A DNA stretch of 64,000 nucleotides from positions 186,001-250,000 of the forward strand of contig NZ_MACH01000054.1 of assembly GCF_001884065.1 (NCBI RefSeq), read 5' to 3'. The stretch is from Bacillus proteolyticus (lineage in GTDB: Bacteria > Bacillota > Bacilli > Bacillales > Bacillaceae_G). The notes beneath the pieces were generated by a model. The model was not told the DNA's origin and searched no databases. It saw only the letters and a list, made by a program, of their open reading frames with translations. A program made the position numbers and the translations under genes. This document shows, piece after piece, positions 26,728 to 32,921 of this stretch (position 1 is its first letter; each line of letters begins with the position of its first letter).

Positions 26728-26770
26728 ACTATAAAAGGTGGATGTGACCTAGATGTGAACATGGAGTGAA
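26728..26770 (-). promoter_or_regulatory. sRNA promoter with 11-bp-spaced direct repeats (unit 1; also in units 2-4)
   Basis: Read on the minus strand: TTCACT, 5 bp, TTCACA, 5 bp, GTCACA (plus-strand starts 26765, 26754, 26743), then 9 bp and the -10 TATAGT. No -35 box is evident. The same three hexamers at 11-bp period occur in unit 4 (27403, 27392, 27381). Such half-turn-phased repeats just upstream of a -10 are typical of OmpR/PhoB-family response regulators. Confidence 0.55.
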
Positions 26771-26806
26771 AGAGAGAGGGAGTTTCAAATAAAAGATAGA
26801 GTAAAC

Positions 26807-26934
26807 AAAAAAATAAGACCATCACATATAGGATGGTCAAGGGAAGGGGACAATTTATGTCAATTTAATTAGGGATGGAAGTTGCTTCTAGACACTGGGG
26901 AATGTCTTATAAATTAGGGAGGAACAACTTCGAT
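26807..26934 (-). ncRNA. Predicted C-rich small RNA, array unit 2
   Basis: Nearly identical to unit 1: same -10 (26946-26941), same stems and terminator (26807-26838). It would produce essentially the same RNA. Confidence 0.7.
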
Positions 26935-27019
26935 ACATATACTATAAAAGGTGGATGTGACCTAGATGTGAACATGGAGTGAAAGAGAGAGGGAGTTTCA
27001 AATAAAAGATAGAGTAAAC

Positions 27020-27146
27020 AAAAAAATAAGACCATCATATAAAAGATGGCCTAGGGAAGGGGACAATTTATGTCAATTTAATTAGGGATGGAAGCTGTTC
27101 AAGACACTGGGGAATGTCTTATAAATTAGGGAGGAACAACTTCGAT
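27020..27146 (-). ncRNA. Predicted C-rich small RNA, array unit 3
   Basis: A diverged unit. The -10 is at 27158-27153. In the 5' stem the minus-strand RNA pairs GAAGUUG with CAGCUUC through one G-U pair, and in the terminator GGCCAUC with GAUGGUC through one G-U pair. On the plus strand both would be A-C mismatches. Confidence 0.68.
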
Positions 27147-27232
27147 ACATACACTATAAAAGATAGATGTGACCTAGATGTGAACATAGAGTGAAAGAGG
27201 GAGGGAGTTTTAAGTAAGAAGAAAGAGAGAGT

Positions 27233-27359
27233 AAAAAAATAAGACCATCACATATAGGATGGTCAAGGAAGGGGACAATTTATGTCAATTTAATTAGGGA
27301 TGGAAGCTGCTTCTAGACACTGGGGAATGTCTTATAAATTAGGGAGGAACAGCTCCGAT
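27233..27359 (-). ncRNA. Predicted C-rich small RNA, array unit 4
   Basis: The distal unit, with -10 at 27371-27366 and terminator at 27233-27264. The 5' stem has changed on both sides (GGAGCUG with CAGCUUC, including a U-A to C-G change) and still pairs. Upstream response-regulator-like repeats are retained although the flanks differ. Confidence 0.68.
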
Positions 27360-27581
27360 ACGTATACTATAAAAGGTAGATGTGACCCTCGTGTGAACTT
27401 GGCGTGAAAGATATGGGAATTTGAAAAAAGGGTAAAATAGTTGTAGGTGTAAGAGTTATAGTATAAGTGGAGATATAATAGAGAATATTCTTTTGTAAAA
27501 TAATAGGAGTCTGAATATAAATAAAAGTTGAAATCTATGAAAAAAAGGATTATGCTCAACTATATTATGAGAATATAAGGG

Positions 27582-27646
27582 TTATCCCGCTACTTGTAGG
27601 CTCTTAAAGGGTCTTTATTTATGAGGGGATAAAAGCTTCACTTGAT
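27582..27646 (+). repeat. Degenerate bcr1-like remnant
   Basis: 65 bp that keep a bcr1-like left end (TTATCCCGCTACTTG) and right end (GATAAAAGCTTCACTTGAT) but almost none of the interior. It lies right before the ktrB start. The region 27426-27581 shows nothing else recognisable. Confidence 0.45.
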
Positions 27647-27662
27647 AAAGGGAGTTAGTGAT

Positions 27663-29006
27663 ATGGAAGTAGCAAAAAAACAAGGGGTGTATAATCGCAT
27701 TATACGATTAAATCCACCACAAATTTTAGCATTAGGCTTTTTTTGTTTAATTGTGGTCGGAGGATTGTTATTAAAGTTACCGTTTGCAACGAAAGTACAT
27801 ATTAGTTGGGTAGATGCTTTCTTCACAGCTACGTCGGCAGCGACTGTAACGGGTTTAGGCGTTGTAGATACTGCAAGTACATTTACGATGTTTGGTGAAA
27901 TTGTTATTATGTTTTTAATTCAAATAGGTGGTCTCGGTCTTATGACGATAGCCATTTTAATTGTTTGGGTATTAGGTAAAAAAATTGGTTTACGTCACCG
28001 ACTATTAATTGGAGAAGCATTTAATCAAACAAATATTGGTGGTCTTGTGAAATTAGTGAAACGAGTTTTTATTTTTTCTATTTGTATTGAGCTAATTGGA
28101 GTTATCTTTTTATCGATTCGCTTTATTCCAGAGTTTGGATTTGGAAAAGGTTTATACTATAGTATTTTTCACGTTATTGCGTCATATAATAATGCCGGTT
28201 TTGCGCTTTGGCCAGATAATTTAACAAGATACGTAGGAGATCCTATTGTTAATATTGGGATTTGTTCTTTAATTGTAATAGGAGGGCTAGGGTTTACGGT
28301 ATTAATTGATATATGGTATAGTCGCAGTTTCCGAAAATTATCACTTCACTCGAAGATCATGATTGTTGGAACGATAGCACTTAACATTATTGCGATGATT
28401 GTGATTTTTGTATTGGAATATAATAATGTGAAGACTTTGGGACAACTATCTTTAAATGAAAAGTTATGGGCTTCGTTCTTCCAAGGAATTACACCTCGTA
28501 CAGCCGGTTTTAACACGATAGATTATGGCGGCATGGAAGAGTCGTCGATATTATTTACGATGATATTAATGTTTATTGGTGCAGGAAGTGTATCGACAGG
28601 TGGTGGAATTAAGTTAACGACATTCGTTATTTTAATTACATCAGTTCTTTCTTTCTTTAGAAAGAAAGAGGATTTTGTTTTATTTCATCGTACGATTAAA
28701 ATGTCGACAGTAACGAGAGCGTTAGCAATTGTCGTTGCTAGTCAAATACTTATTTTTACAGCGGTATTTGTATTAATGCTTACAGAAGACTTCAGTTTTA
28801 TTCAGTTATTATTTGAGACAATTTCAGCGTTTGGCACAGTAGGATTAACAATGGGGATTACTGCGAAGCTATCGGCGTTTGGAAAATGTATTATTATGTT
28901 TGTTATGTTTTGTGGATTAATCGGACCGTTAACACTTGTTTTCTCTTTGGCACGACCAGCGAAACAAAAAATTAAATATCCATCAGAAGATGTATTTACA
29001 GGATAA
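27663..29006 (+). CDS. ktrB: KtrB/KtrD-type potassium channel subunit
   Basis: A 447-residue Trk/Ktr/HKT-superfamily protein. ATG at 27663 follows AAAGGGAG by ~9 bp; the frame opening at 27642 is not supported. Four P-loop repeats can be followed: TSAATVTGLGV, ASYNNAGFAL, TPRTAGFNTIDY and SAFGTVGLTMG, each with the filter glycine. It imports K+ with Na+ coupling together with a cytosolic RCK subunit (KtrA/C), which is not encoded beside it, as is usual for KtrD. Confidence 0.9.
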   Translation: MEVAKKQGVYNRIIRLNPPQILALGFFCLIVVGGLLLKLPFATKVHISWVDAFFTATSAATVTGLGVVDTASTFTMFGEIVIMFLIQIGGLGLMTIAILIVWVLGKKIGLRHRLLIGEAFNQTNIGGLVKLVKRVFIFSICIELIGVIFLSIRFIPEFGFGKGLYYSIFHVIASYNNAGFALWPDNLTRYVGDPIVNIGICSLIVIGGLGFTVLIDIWYSRSFRKLSLHSKIMIVGTIALNIIAMIVIFVLEYNNVKTLGQLSLNEKLWASFFQGITPRTAGFNTIDYGGMEESSILFTMILMFIGAGSVSTGGGIKLTTFVILITSVLSFFRKKEDFVLFHRTIKMSTVTRALAIVVASQILIFTAVFVLMLTEDFSFIQLLFETISAFGTVGLTMGITAKLSAFGKCIIMFVMFCGLIGPLTLVFSLARPAKQKIKYPSEDVFTG

Positions 29007-29037
29007 GGTATCCCGCATAAAGCGAGATACCTTTTTC
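29007..29037 (+). terminator. Terminator after ktrB
   Basis: GGTATC-C-CGC / GCG-A-GATACC stem with ATAAA loop, then TTTTT. The converging gene at 29041 ends just beyond it. Confidence 0.8.
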
Positions 29038-29040
29038 ATT

Positions 29041-29406
29041 TTAAAAAAGAGAGAACAATAACCCAATAAGCGCCACTCGGAATAAAATCGCAATAAGTGC
29101 AGCGATACCACCTACAATGGCAGCGATACCGCCAGTTACAGTAGCCCCACGATTATATGCGTAAATACCGAGTAAAACAGACACAAGACCAAACAGTGTT
29201 GGGAATGTAAATAGCGATAATATTGCTAAAGCAAGAGCAATAAAACCAGCAGTCGATCCAGCTGCAGATGATCTTACATCATCGTTATCTTTATCATCAT
29301 AATCAATACGTTGTGGTGCAACTTCAGCCGCGTATTCTTCTTTATAGTCACTATAATCACTATCTATTCGATCTCTTTTTTTATATTCATCAAATTTCTC
29401 AGTCAA
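29041..29406 (-). CDS. Membrane protein with acidic N-terminus, hypothetical
   Basis: About 121 residues from the TTG at 29406 (AAAGGAG, 9 bp upstream). Residues 1-50 are strongly charged (KKRDRIDSDYSDYKEEYAAE); residues ~58-121 contain two or three membrane segments rich in Gly/Ala/Ile (GLVSVLLGIYAYNRGA; GGIAAIVGGIAALIAILFR). It looks like the DUF4190-type small membrane proteins. A bcr1 copy lies ~55 bp upstream. Confidence 0.6.
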   Translation of the reverse strand: MTEKFDEYKKRDRIDSDYSDYKEEYAAEVAPQRIDYDDKDNDDVRSSAAGSTAGFIALALAILSLFTFPTLFGLVSVLLGIYAYNRGATVTGGIAAIVGGIAALIAILFRVALIGLLFSLF

Positions 29407-29461
29407 AGTAAGGACTCCTTTCATAACAAGGTTCAATAATAGTATGTTTCTCTTTACTGTT

Positions 29462-29619
29462 TTTATCCCGCTATTTGCGAGCAGTAAGACTCCCGCCTCA
29501 AAATTCGGCTGGGGCGAAGAAGTTAGGTGGGAGTCGGGCTGCCCGTAAACGCCCGATTGGTGAAGGCTAATAATCAGTGGGGGATGAACAAAACCCCACT
29601 GATTAAAGTTTCACTTTAT
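29462..29619 (+). repeat. bcr1 repeat element, full length
   Basis: 158 bp with TTTAT at both ends (29462-29466 and 29615-29619), left end ATCCCGCTATTTGCG and right end AAAGTTTCACTTTAT, with the paired CAGTGGGGG/CCCCACTG segments. It fills most of the 342-bp gap between the membrane protein gene and gerW/ytfJ; the rest of the gap is featureless. Confidence 0.9.
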
Positions 29620-29748
29620 CCGAGCCTGTACAGGGAGTAATATCCAATTGGAAAGTGAAAATGTTTTTTTAAAATAGGAAAACTAAGTATGACTTCCTCT
29701 ATTTTGGAAAGTATAAAAAAGAATAATGAGGAAAGGGTGCAATACATA

Positions 29749-30156
29749 ATGGAACATCCAATTGAAAATTTAATGAAAACAGCAATGACAAATTTAAAAG
29801 AGATGGTAGATGTAAATACGATTGTTGGAAGTCCAGTTTCAACAGCTGACGGAAATGTAGTATTAACAGTGTCTCAAGTGGCTTTCGGTTTTGGAGCTGG
29901 TGGAAGTGACTTTAAAGGGGAGTTTATTTCTGAAAAACATAATGGCGGACAAGGGCAGCATAAAGAGAACAAGCAAAATCATCCATTCGGAGGCGGAAGC
30001 GGGGCTGGGGTTTCTATTAGCCCAGTTGCTTTTTTAGTAGTTGGTTCTAACGGTGTGCAAGTATTGCATCTCAATAGTAGTACACATTTAATTGAAAAAG
30101 CTCTAAATACTGTACCAAGCACTGTAGATAAATTTGTAAATGGTCGTCACAAGTAA
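29749..30156 (+). CDS. ytfJ: Sporulation protein GerW/YtfJ
   Basis: About 135 residues. The ATG at 29749 gives the usual YtfJ start (M-E-H-P-I-E-N-L-M); an upstream ATG at 29689 would add 20 residues but has only a weak site. TAMTNLKEMVDVNTIVGSPV and the glycine-rich FGFGAGGSDF are the family hallmarks, and the C-terminus SISPVAFLVVG is also conserved. YtfJ is made in the forespore and affects spore germination with L-alanine. Confidence 0.88.
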   Translation: MEHPIENLMKTAMTNLKEMVDVNTIVGSPVSTADGNVVLTVSQVAFGFGAGGSDFKGEFISEKHNGGQGQHKENKQNHPFGGGSGAGVSISPVAFLVVGSNGVQVLHLNSSTHLIEKALNTVPSTVDKFVNGRHK

Positions 30157-30264
30157 ACTTGCATTTTTTAGGAATTATGATATATTAGAAAAAGTGCGCT
30201 TTAGGATGATCGGAATAATTGAACTGTAAATATATATGATGTGTGGAATAAGGGAGAGGAATTT

Positions 30265-30354
30265 ATGATTAATATCAAAAACTTAGTAGTTGGCTTATTT
30301 ATGTTAGTAAGCGGTTTTGTTGTATATGTAATAAAAGAAAAAGCTCCATTCTAA
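30265..30354 (+). CDS. 29-residue membrane peptide
   Basis: MINIKNLVVGLFMLVSGFVV followed by YVIKEKAPF: one membrane segment with positive flanks. An AGGGAGAGGA site lies 4-5 bp before ATG, and a terminator hairpin starts at the stop codon, so this is a compact transcription unit. Small hydrophobic peptides of this type can be sporulation proteins, regulators of membrane complexes or type I toxins; no antisense RNA is obvious. Confidence 0.55.
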   Translation: MINIKNLVVGLFMLVSGFVVYVIKEKAPF

Positions 30355-30386
30355 AACAGACAAACCGTTAATGTCTGTTTTTAATT
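30354..30386 (+). terminator. Terminator of the 29-residue peptide gene
   Basis: AAAACAGACA / TGTCTGTTTTT with 9-nt loop and T-run, immediately after the TAA. Confidence 0.8.
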
Positions 30387-30397
30387 TGTAAAAAATG

Positions 30398-30426
30398 TTG
30401 ACAAGTTATTGTATTGGTGTTAAAAT
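30398..30426 (+). promoter_or_regulatory. Strong vegetative promoter with no gene behind it
   Basis: TTGACA at 30398-30403 and TAAAAT at 30421-30426 with 17-bp spacing. The next plus-strand gene is more than 1 kb away, so this promoter probably drives a non-coding transcript. Confidence 0.7.
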
Positions 30427-30432
30427 TTTAAT

Positions 30433-30705
30433 TCGTGTCTCGGTTAAAGCTAGTGTAAAGTAAATAAATCTTATGAATATAATACGAAAAGTTTGCGAAA
30501 GATCGGGTAGTCTTACCAACAACTTTTGTGAACAAACCCTATAAATTGTATATGTAAGCTTTATATGTATACTAGTGAATCAAGGAGCGGTCAGTGGAAC
30601 CGTAATGATGAGAGAGAGGTAGGGCTTTCATCCAGTATATGTTACTTTCCCGTTAGGTGAATATAAAAAAGAGGGCTCCTTTTGAAAAGGAGCCCTCTTT
30701 CTTTT
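30433..30705 (+). ncRNA. Candidate structured non-coding RNA
   Basis: About 270 nt between the consensus promoter at 30398 and the strong terminator at 30667, with no credible reading frame (the longest start has no binding site). Local stems: GCGGT/ACCG near 30593-30611 and GATGAGAG / CTTTCATC around AGAGGTAGGG near 30607-30632. A second possible start lies behind TATACT near 30570. No known RNA family is recognised. Confidence 0.45.
30667..30705. terminator. Very strong bidirectional terminator
   Basis: AAAAGAGGGCTCCTTTT and its complement around one G, flanked by A-run and T-rich sequence. It ends the plus-strand candidate RNA and the minus-strand ykuS gene. Confidence 0.9.
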
Positions 30706-30727
30706 GTGTATTGTAATTTGTAAAAAT

Positions 30728-30967
30728 TTAAATGCGACTTTCAACTTGCTGACAAATTTCATCTGTTGTTAAACCATGAGCTGTAATTACCGATCCTTTT
30801 ATTGATGTATCTGCAATACCCATCATATTAGAATCTTGCCCAGTTACAACACAACAATCGCACCCCTGTGCATCGTGTTCTGAGTTAAGTGTAACGACTT
30901 CATGTCCATGTTGCTGAAGAGCTTGTTGAACATCTGTTAACGAGTTTTCAACGCCAATTCTAGCCAT
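30728..30967 (-). CDS. ykuS: YkuS family protein (UPF0180)
   Basis: A 79-residue protein, ATG at 30967 with GGAGGTGAGAATT in front; the GTG 9 nt earlier is inside that site. The pattern [20 protein letters not shown], then [16 protein letters not shown] and a final helix, matches UPF0180/YkuS, whose function is unknown. The Cys-x-Cys-Cys cluster is notable. Confidence 0.85.
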   Translation of the reverse strand: MARIGVENSLTDVQQALQQHGHEVVTLNSEHDAQGCDCCVVTGQDSNMMGIADTSIKGSVITAHGLTTDEICQQVESRI

Positions 30968-31053
30968 AATTCTCACCTCCTACCATCTAGTCGTTAGTAT
31001 GCTCAAGTTTTTACCATATATTTATGAAAAGATGGTAGGAAGAGAATATTTGT

Positions 31054-31293
31054 TTAGTCGTTATATACACCAGTAAGCATTTGACTTACGAACTGATCGT
31101 TTAAAGTATCTTGGGCGGAAGAAGTATTTGAATGAATGCCGATTGAAGCAATAAAATTATTATGTTCTTTATTATTTGGTTCTACCTCTACATAATTATC
31201 GAATTTACAAAAACCTTTCGTATCCATTAGATCAAATAGTTGAAGCATTTCTACTACCTCTTGTCTCGTTCCTTTAATTTGTACACACGCCAT
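31054..31293 (-). CDS. Small conserved hypothetical protein
   Basis: A 79-residue protein from the ATG at 31293 (AAGGAGG, 7-8 bp). The beginning ACVQIKGTRQEVVEMLQLFD suggests a ferredoxin-like alpha/beta fold as in small DUF3970-type proteins; the middle has FCKFDNYVEVEP. No function is known. It is next to ykuS in the same direction with 86 bp between. Confidence 0.6.
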   Translation of the reverse strand: MACVQIKGTRQEVVEMLQLFDLMDTKGFCKFDNYVEVEPNNKEHNNFIASIGIHSNTSSAQDTLNDQFVSQMLTGVYND

Positions 31294-31444
31294 ATTGATT
31301 TCCTCCTTCATTTTGACAAATTGTTTTTTAAAAATAGGATTATGATTACGAAATGAAAAATATGAATGTTATTTTTAGACAGCGTTATTTTTATTATTTT
31401 CCCCCTTTTTCAGCAAAAGTCGTTGTATATTCCCGAATTTATAA

Positions 31445-31460
31445 AAACGGACGTCCGTTT
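31445..31460. promoter_or_regulatory. Perfect 16-bp palindrome, candidate operator
   Basis: AAACGGACGTCCGTTT is fully palindromic and GC-richer than its surroundings, resembling TetR-family operators. It lies in the 416-bp gap between the hypothetical gene at 31293 and ilvE. No matching regulator gene is nearby. Confidence 0.45.
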
Positions 31461-31556
31461 ATTGAATACAATAGATTCGTATCAATTGACAAAAATCCTT
31501 CTTTTAAACAAATATTTTTTTTAGTGGAAATTGGCGAAAAAAATTTTTTGACTTTT

Positions 31557-31570
31557 TGTAAACGTTAACA
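31557..31570 (+). promoter_or_regulatory. cre site (CcpA) upstream of ilvE
   Basis: TGTAAACGTTAACA matches the catabolite-responsive element consensus TGWAARCGYTWNCW at every position. It lies just upstream of the TATAAT at 31586-31591. B. subtilis ilv-leu is a known CcpA target. Here the site overlaps the -35 area, so the sign of the effect is uncertain. Confidence 0.75.
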
Positions 31571-31585
31571 ATGCTGTTAAATCAA

Positions 31586-31591
31586 TATAAT
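31586..31591 (+). promoter_or_regulatory. -10 box of the ilvE promoter
   Basis: A perfect TATAAT. The -35 region is poor (overlapping the cre site), consistent with activator dependence. The expected start is near 31598. Confidence 0.55.
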
Positions 31592-31620
31592 CAAAGATGT
31601 ACGTACGATTAAAAATTAAA

Positions 31621-31635
31621 AATTTTCTAAAAATT
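31621..31635 (+). promoter_or_regulatory. CodY box in the ilvE leader
   Basis: AATTTTCTAAAAATT matches the CodY consensus AATTTTCWGAAAATT at 14 of 15 positions. It lies about 24 bp after the predicted start, suitable for road-block repression when branched-chain amino acids and GTP are plentiful. Confidence 0.8.
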
Positions 31636-31709
31636 CACTTGATTTATTTAGAAAGGAGAGTAAACTAGGAAACAATAAAAAACTCATAGAACATAGGGGG
31701 CGCTTTCCA

Positions 31710-32606
31710 GTGAACGAGCAATGGATTTTCTTAAATGGAGAATTTGTTCCAAAAGACGAAGCAAAAGTTTCAGTATATGATCATGGCTATTTATATGGCG
31801 ATGGAGTGTTCGAAGGGATTAGGGTGTATAGCGGTAATGTTTTCCGTTTGAGAGAGCATCTTGTCCGGTTATATGAATCAGCGAAATCCATCATGTTAGA
31901 AATTCCATATACGTTAGAAGAAGCAATGAAGATCGTTGTTGAAACGATTCGACATAACAAACTATCTAATGGATATATCCGCCTAGTTGTGTCAAGAGGA
32001 CCAGGGAATCTTGGATTAGATCCCGATTCTTGTACGAAACCAAATGTAGTAGTAATTGCAGAACAACTATCTTTATTCCCACAAGAATATTATGAAAAAG
32101 GGATTCCAATTATAACAGTTGCAACGCGTCGTAATCGCCCAGATGTTTTGTCGCCTCAAGTAAAATCTTTAAATTACTTAAATAATATTTTAGTTCGCAT
32201 CGAAGCGAAATTAGCTGGAGTACAAGAAGCACTTATGTTAAATGATCAAGGGTATGTAGCTGAAGGCTCTGGAGATAACGTATTTATTGTAAAAGGAAAT
32301 AAATTAATTACACCGCCAAGTTCTGCTGGGGCGTTAGAAGGTATTACACGAAACGCAATTTTAGAAATCGGCGAAAAGCTTGGGTATGACGTAAGAGAAG
32401 AATTATTCACAAGGCACGATGTATATGTAGCTGATGAAGTGTTTTTAACAGGAACGGCTGCTGAAGTCATTGCTGTTACGACAGTAGATGGTAGAACGAT
32501 TGGTTTAGGAAAAACAGGTCCACATACAAATCGTCTATTAGAAGAATTTCGTAAATTAGTTGTAGAAGATGGTGAGAAAATTTACGAAGAAAATAAAGTT
32601 GGATAA
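31710..32606 (+). CDS. ilvE: Branched-chain amino acid aminotransferase
   Basis: A 298-residue class IV PLP enzyme starting with GTG. YGDGVFEGIRVY near residue 30, the Schiff-base lysine in VKSLNYLNNI (~K157), and EGSGDNVFIVK near 190 are the family hallmarks. It makes Ile, Leu and Val from their keto acids. It is the first gene of the ilv-leu cluster and lies upstream of the T-box, so only the downstream genes answer to uncharged tRNA-Ile. Confidence 0.93.
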   Translation: MNEQWIFLNGEFVPKDEAKVSVYDHGYLYGDGVFEGIRVYSGNVFRLREHLVRLYESAKSIMLEIPYTLEEAMKIVVETIRHNKLSNGYIRLVVSRGPGNLGLDPDSCTKPNVVVIAEQLSLFPQEYYEKGIPIITVATRRNRPDVLSPQVKSLNYLNNILVRIEAKLAGVQEALMLNDQGYVAEGSGDNVFIVKGNKLITPPSSAGALEGITRNAILEIGEKLGYDVREELFTRHDVYVADEVFLTGTAAEVIAVTTVDGRTIGLGKTGPHTNRLLEEFRKLVVEDGEKIYEENKVG

Positions 32607-32638
32607 TAACTCTTTATGACATGATAAAACGTTGATAG

Positions 32639-32886
32639 GGAGGAGTAGTTGATTGTGAAGCCTCACAGAGAGTCGGTGGTTGCTGAAAACCGATGGTTCA
32701 CGTCGACGAACATCGCCCTTGAGTGCTAAGCTGAAGCATTTGTCTAGGCTTAGACGGTAGCTCCGTTATTAGCTAGACTCATCCCGAGTCACTGAGGCAA
32801 GAGTATTCTTGCAAAGAAGGGTGGTACCGCGAAATCTTTCGTCCCTTCAGCACATAGCTGGAGTGTGGACGTAGGATTTTTTTATT
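32639..32886 (+). promoter_or_regulatory. T-box riboswitch (Ile specifier) upstream of ilvB
   Basis: The T-box sequence AAGGGTGGTACCGCG is at 32817-32831 with UGGU, which fits the A discriminator of tRNA-Ile. Stem I shows AGAGAGTCGGTGG and a specifier segment GAAC-ATC-GC; ATC (Ile) at 32712-32714 is the likely specifier. The terminator stem AATCTTTCGTCC / GGACGTAGGATT at 32833-32878 is followed by seven T. Uncharged tRNA-Ile would allow read-through into ilvB-leuD. Confidence 0.92.
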
Positions 32887-32921
32887 TTATAAAGGGTATA
32901 AAAAGGGGGCTTATAAGAAAA

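Larger units (their letters stand above)
26594..27425 (-). repeat. Tandem array: four 213-bp units
   Basis: Four consecutive units begin at 26594, 26807, 27020 and 27233 (compare TAAGACC at 26601, 26814, 27027, 27240). Units 1 and 2 are almost identical; 3 and 4 differ at scattered positions and by 1-nt indels. The array replaces the 5' part of the symporter gene. No open reading frame is conserved. Each unit carries a promoter-like block, a structured C-rich body and an intrinsic terminator on the minus strand. Confidence 0.92.

Noticed and set aside
26594-27425. Tandem repeat read as a CRISPR array
   Set aside because: Units are ~213 bp without variable spacers between short repeats; no cas genes nearby.
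26594-27425. Tandem repeat read as c-di-AMP or other riboswitches for ktrB
   Set aside because: The structured and terminator-bearing strand is the minus strand, pointing away from ktrB, and no known riboswitch core is present.
27332-27559. 75-residue minus-strand frame upstream of the repeat array
   Set aside because: Tyr/Leu/Ser-rich low-complexity, covers the sRNA promoter of unit 4, and has no binding site.
31353-31568. 71-residue plus-strand open frame before ilvE
   Set aside because: No Shine-Dalgarno, odd composition rich in Phe/Tyr, and it runs across the palindrome and into the cre region; it is more likely regulatory DNA.
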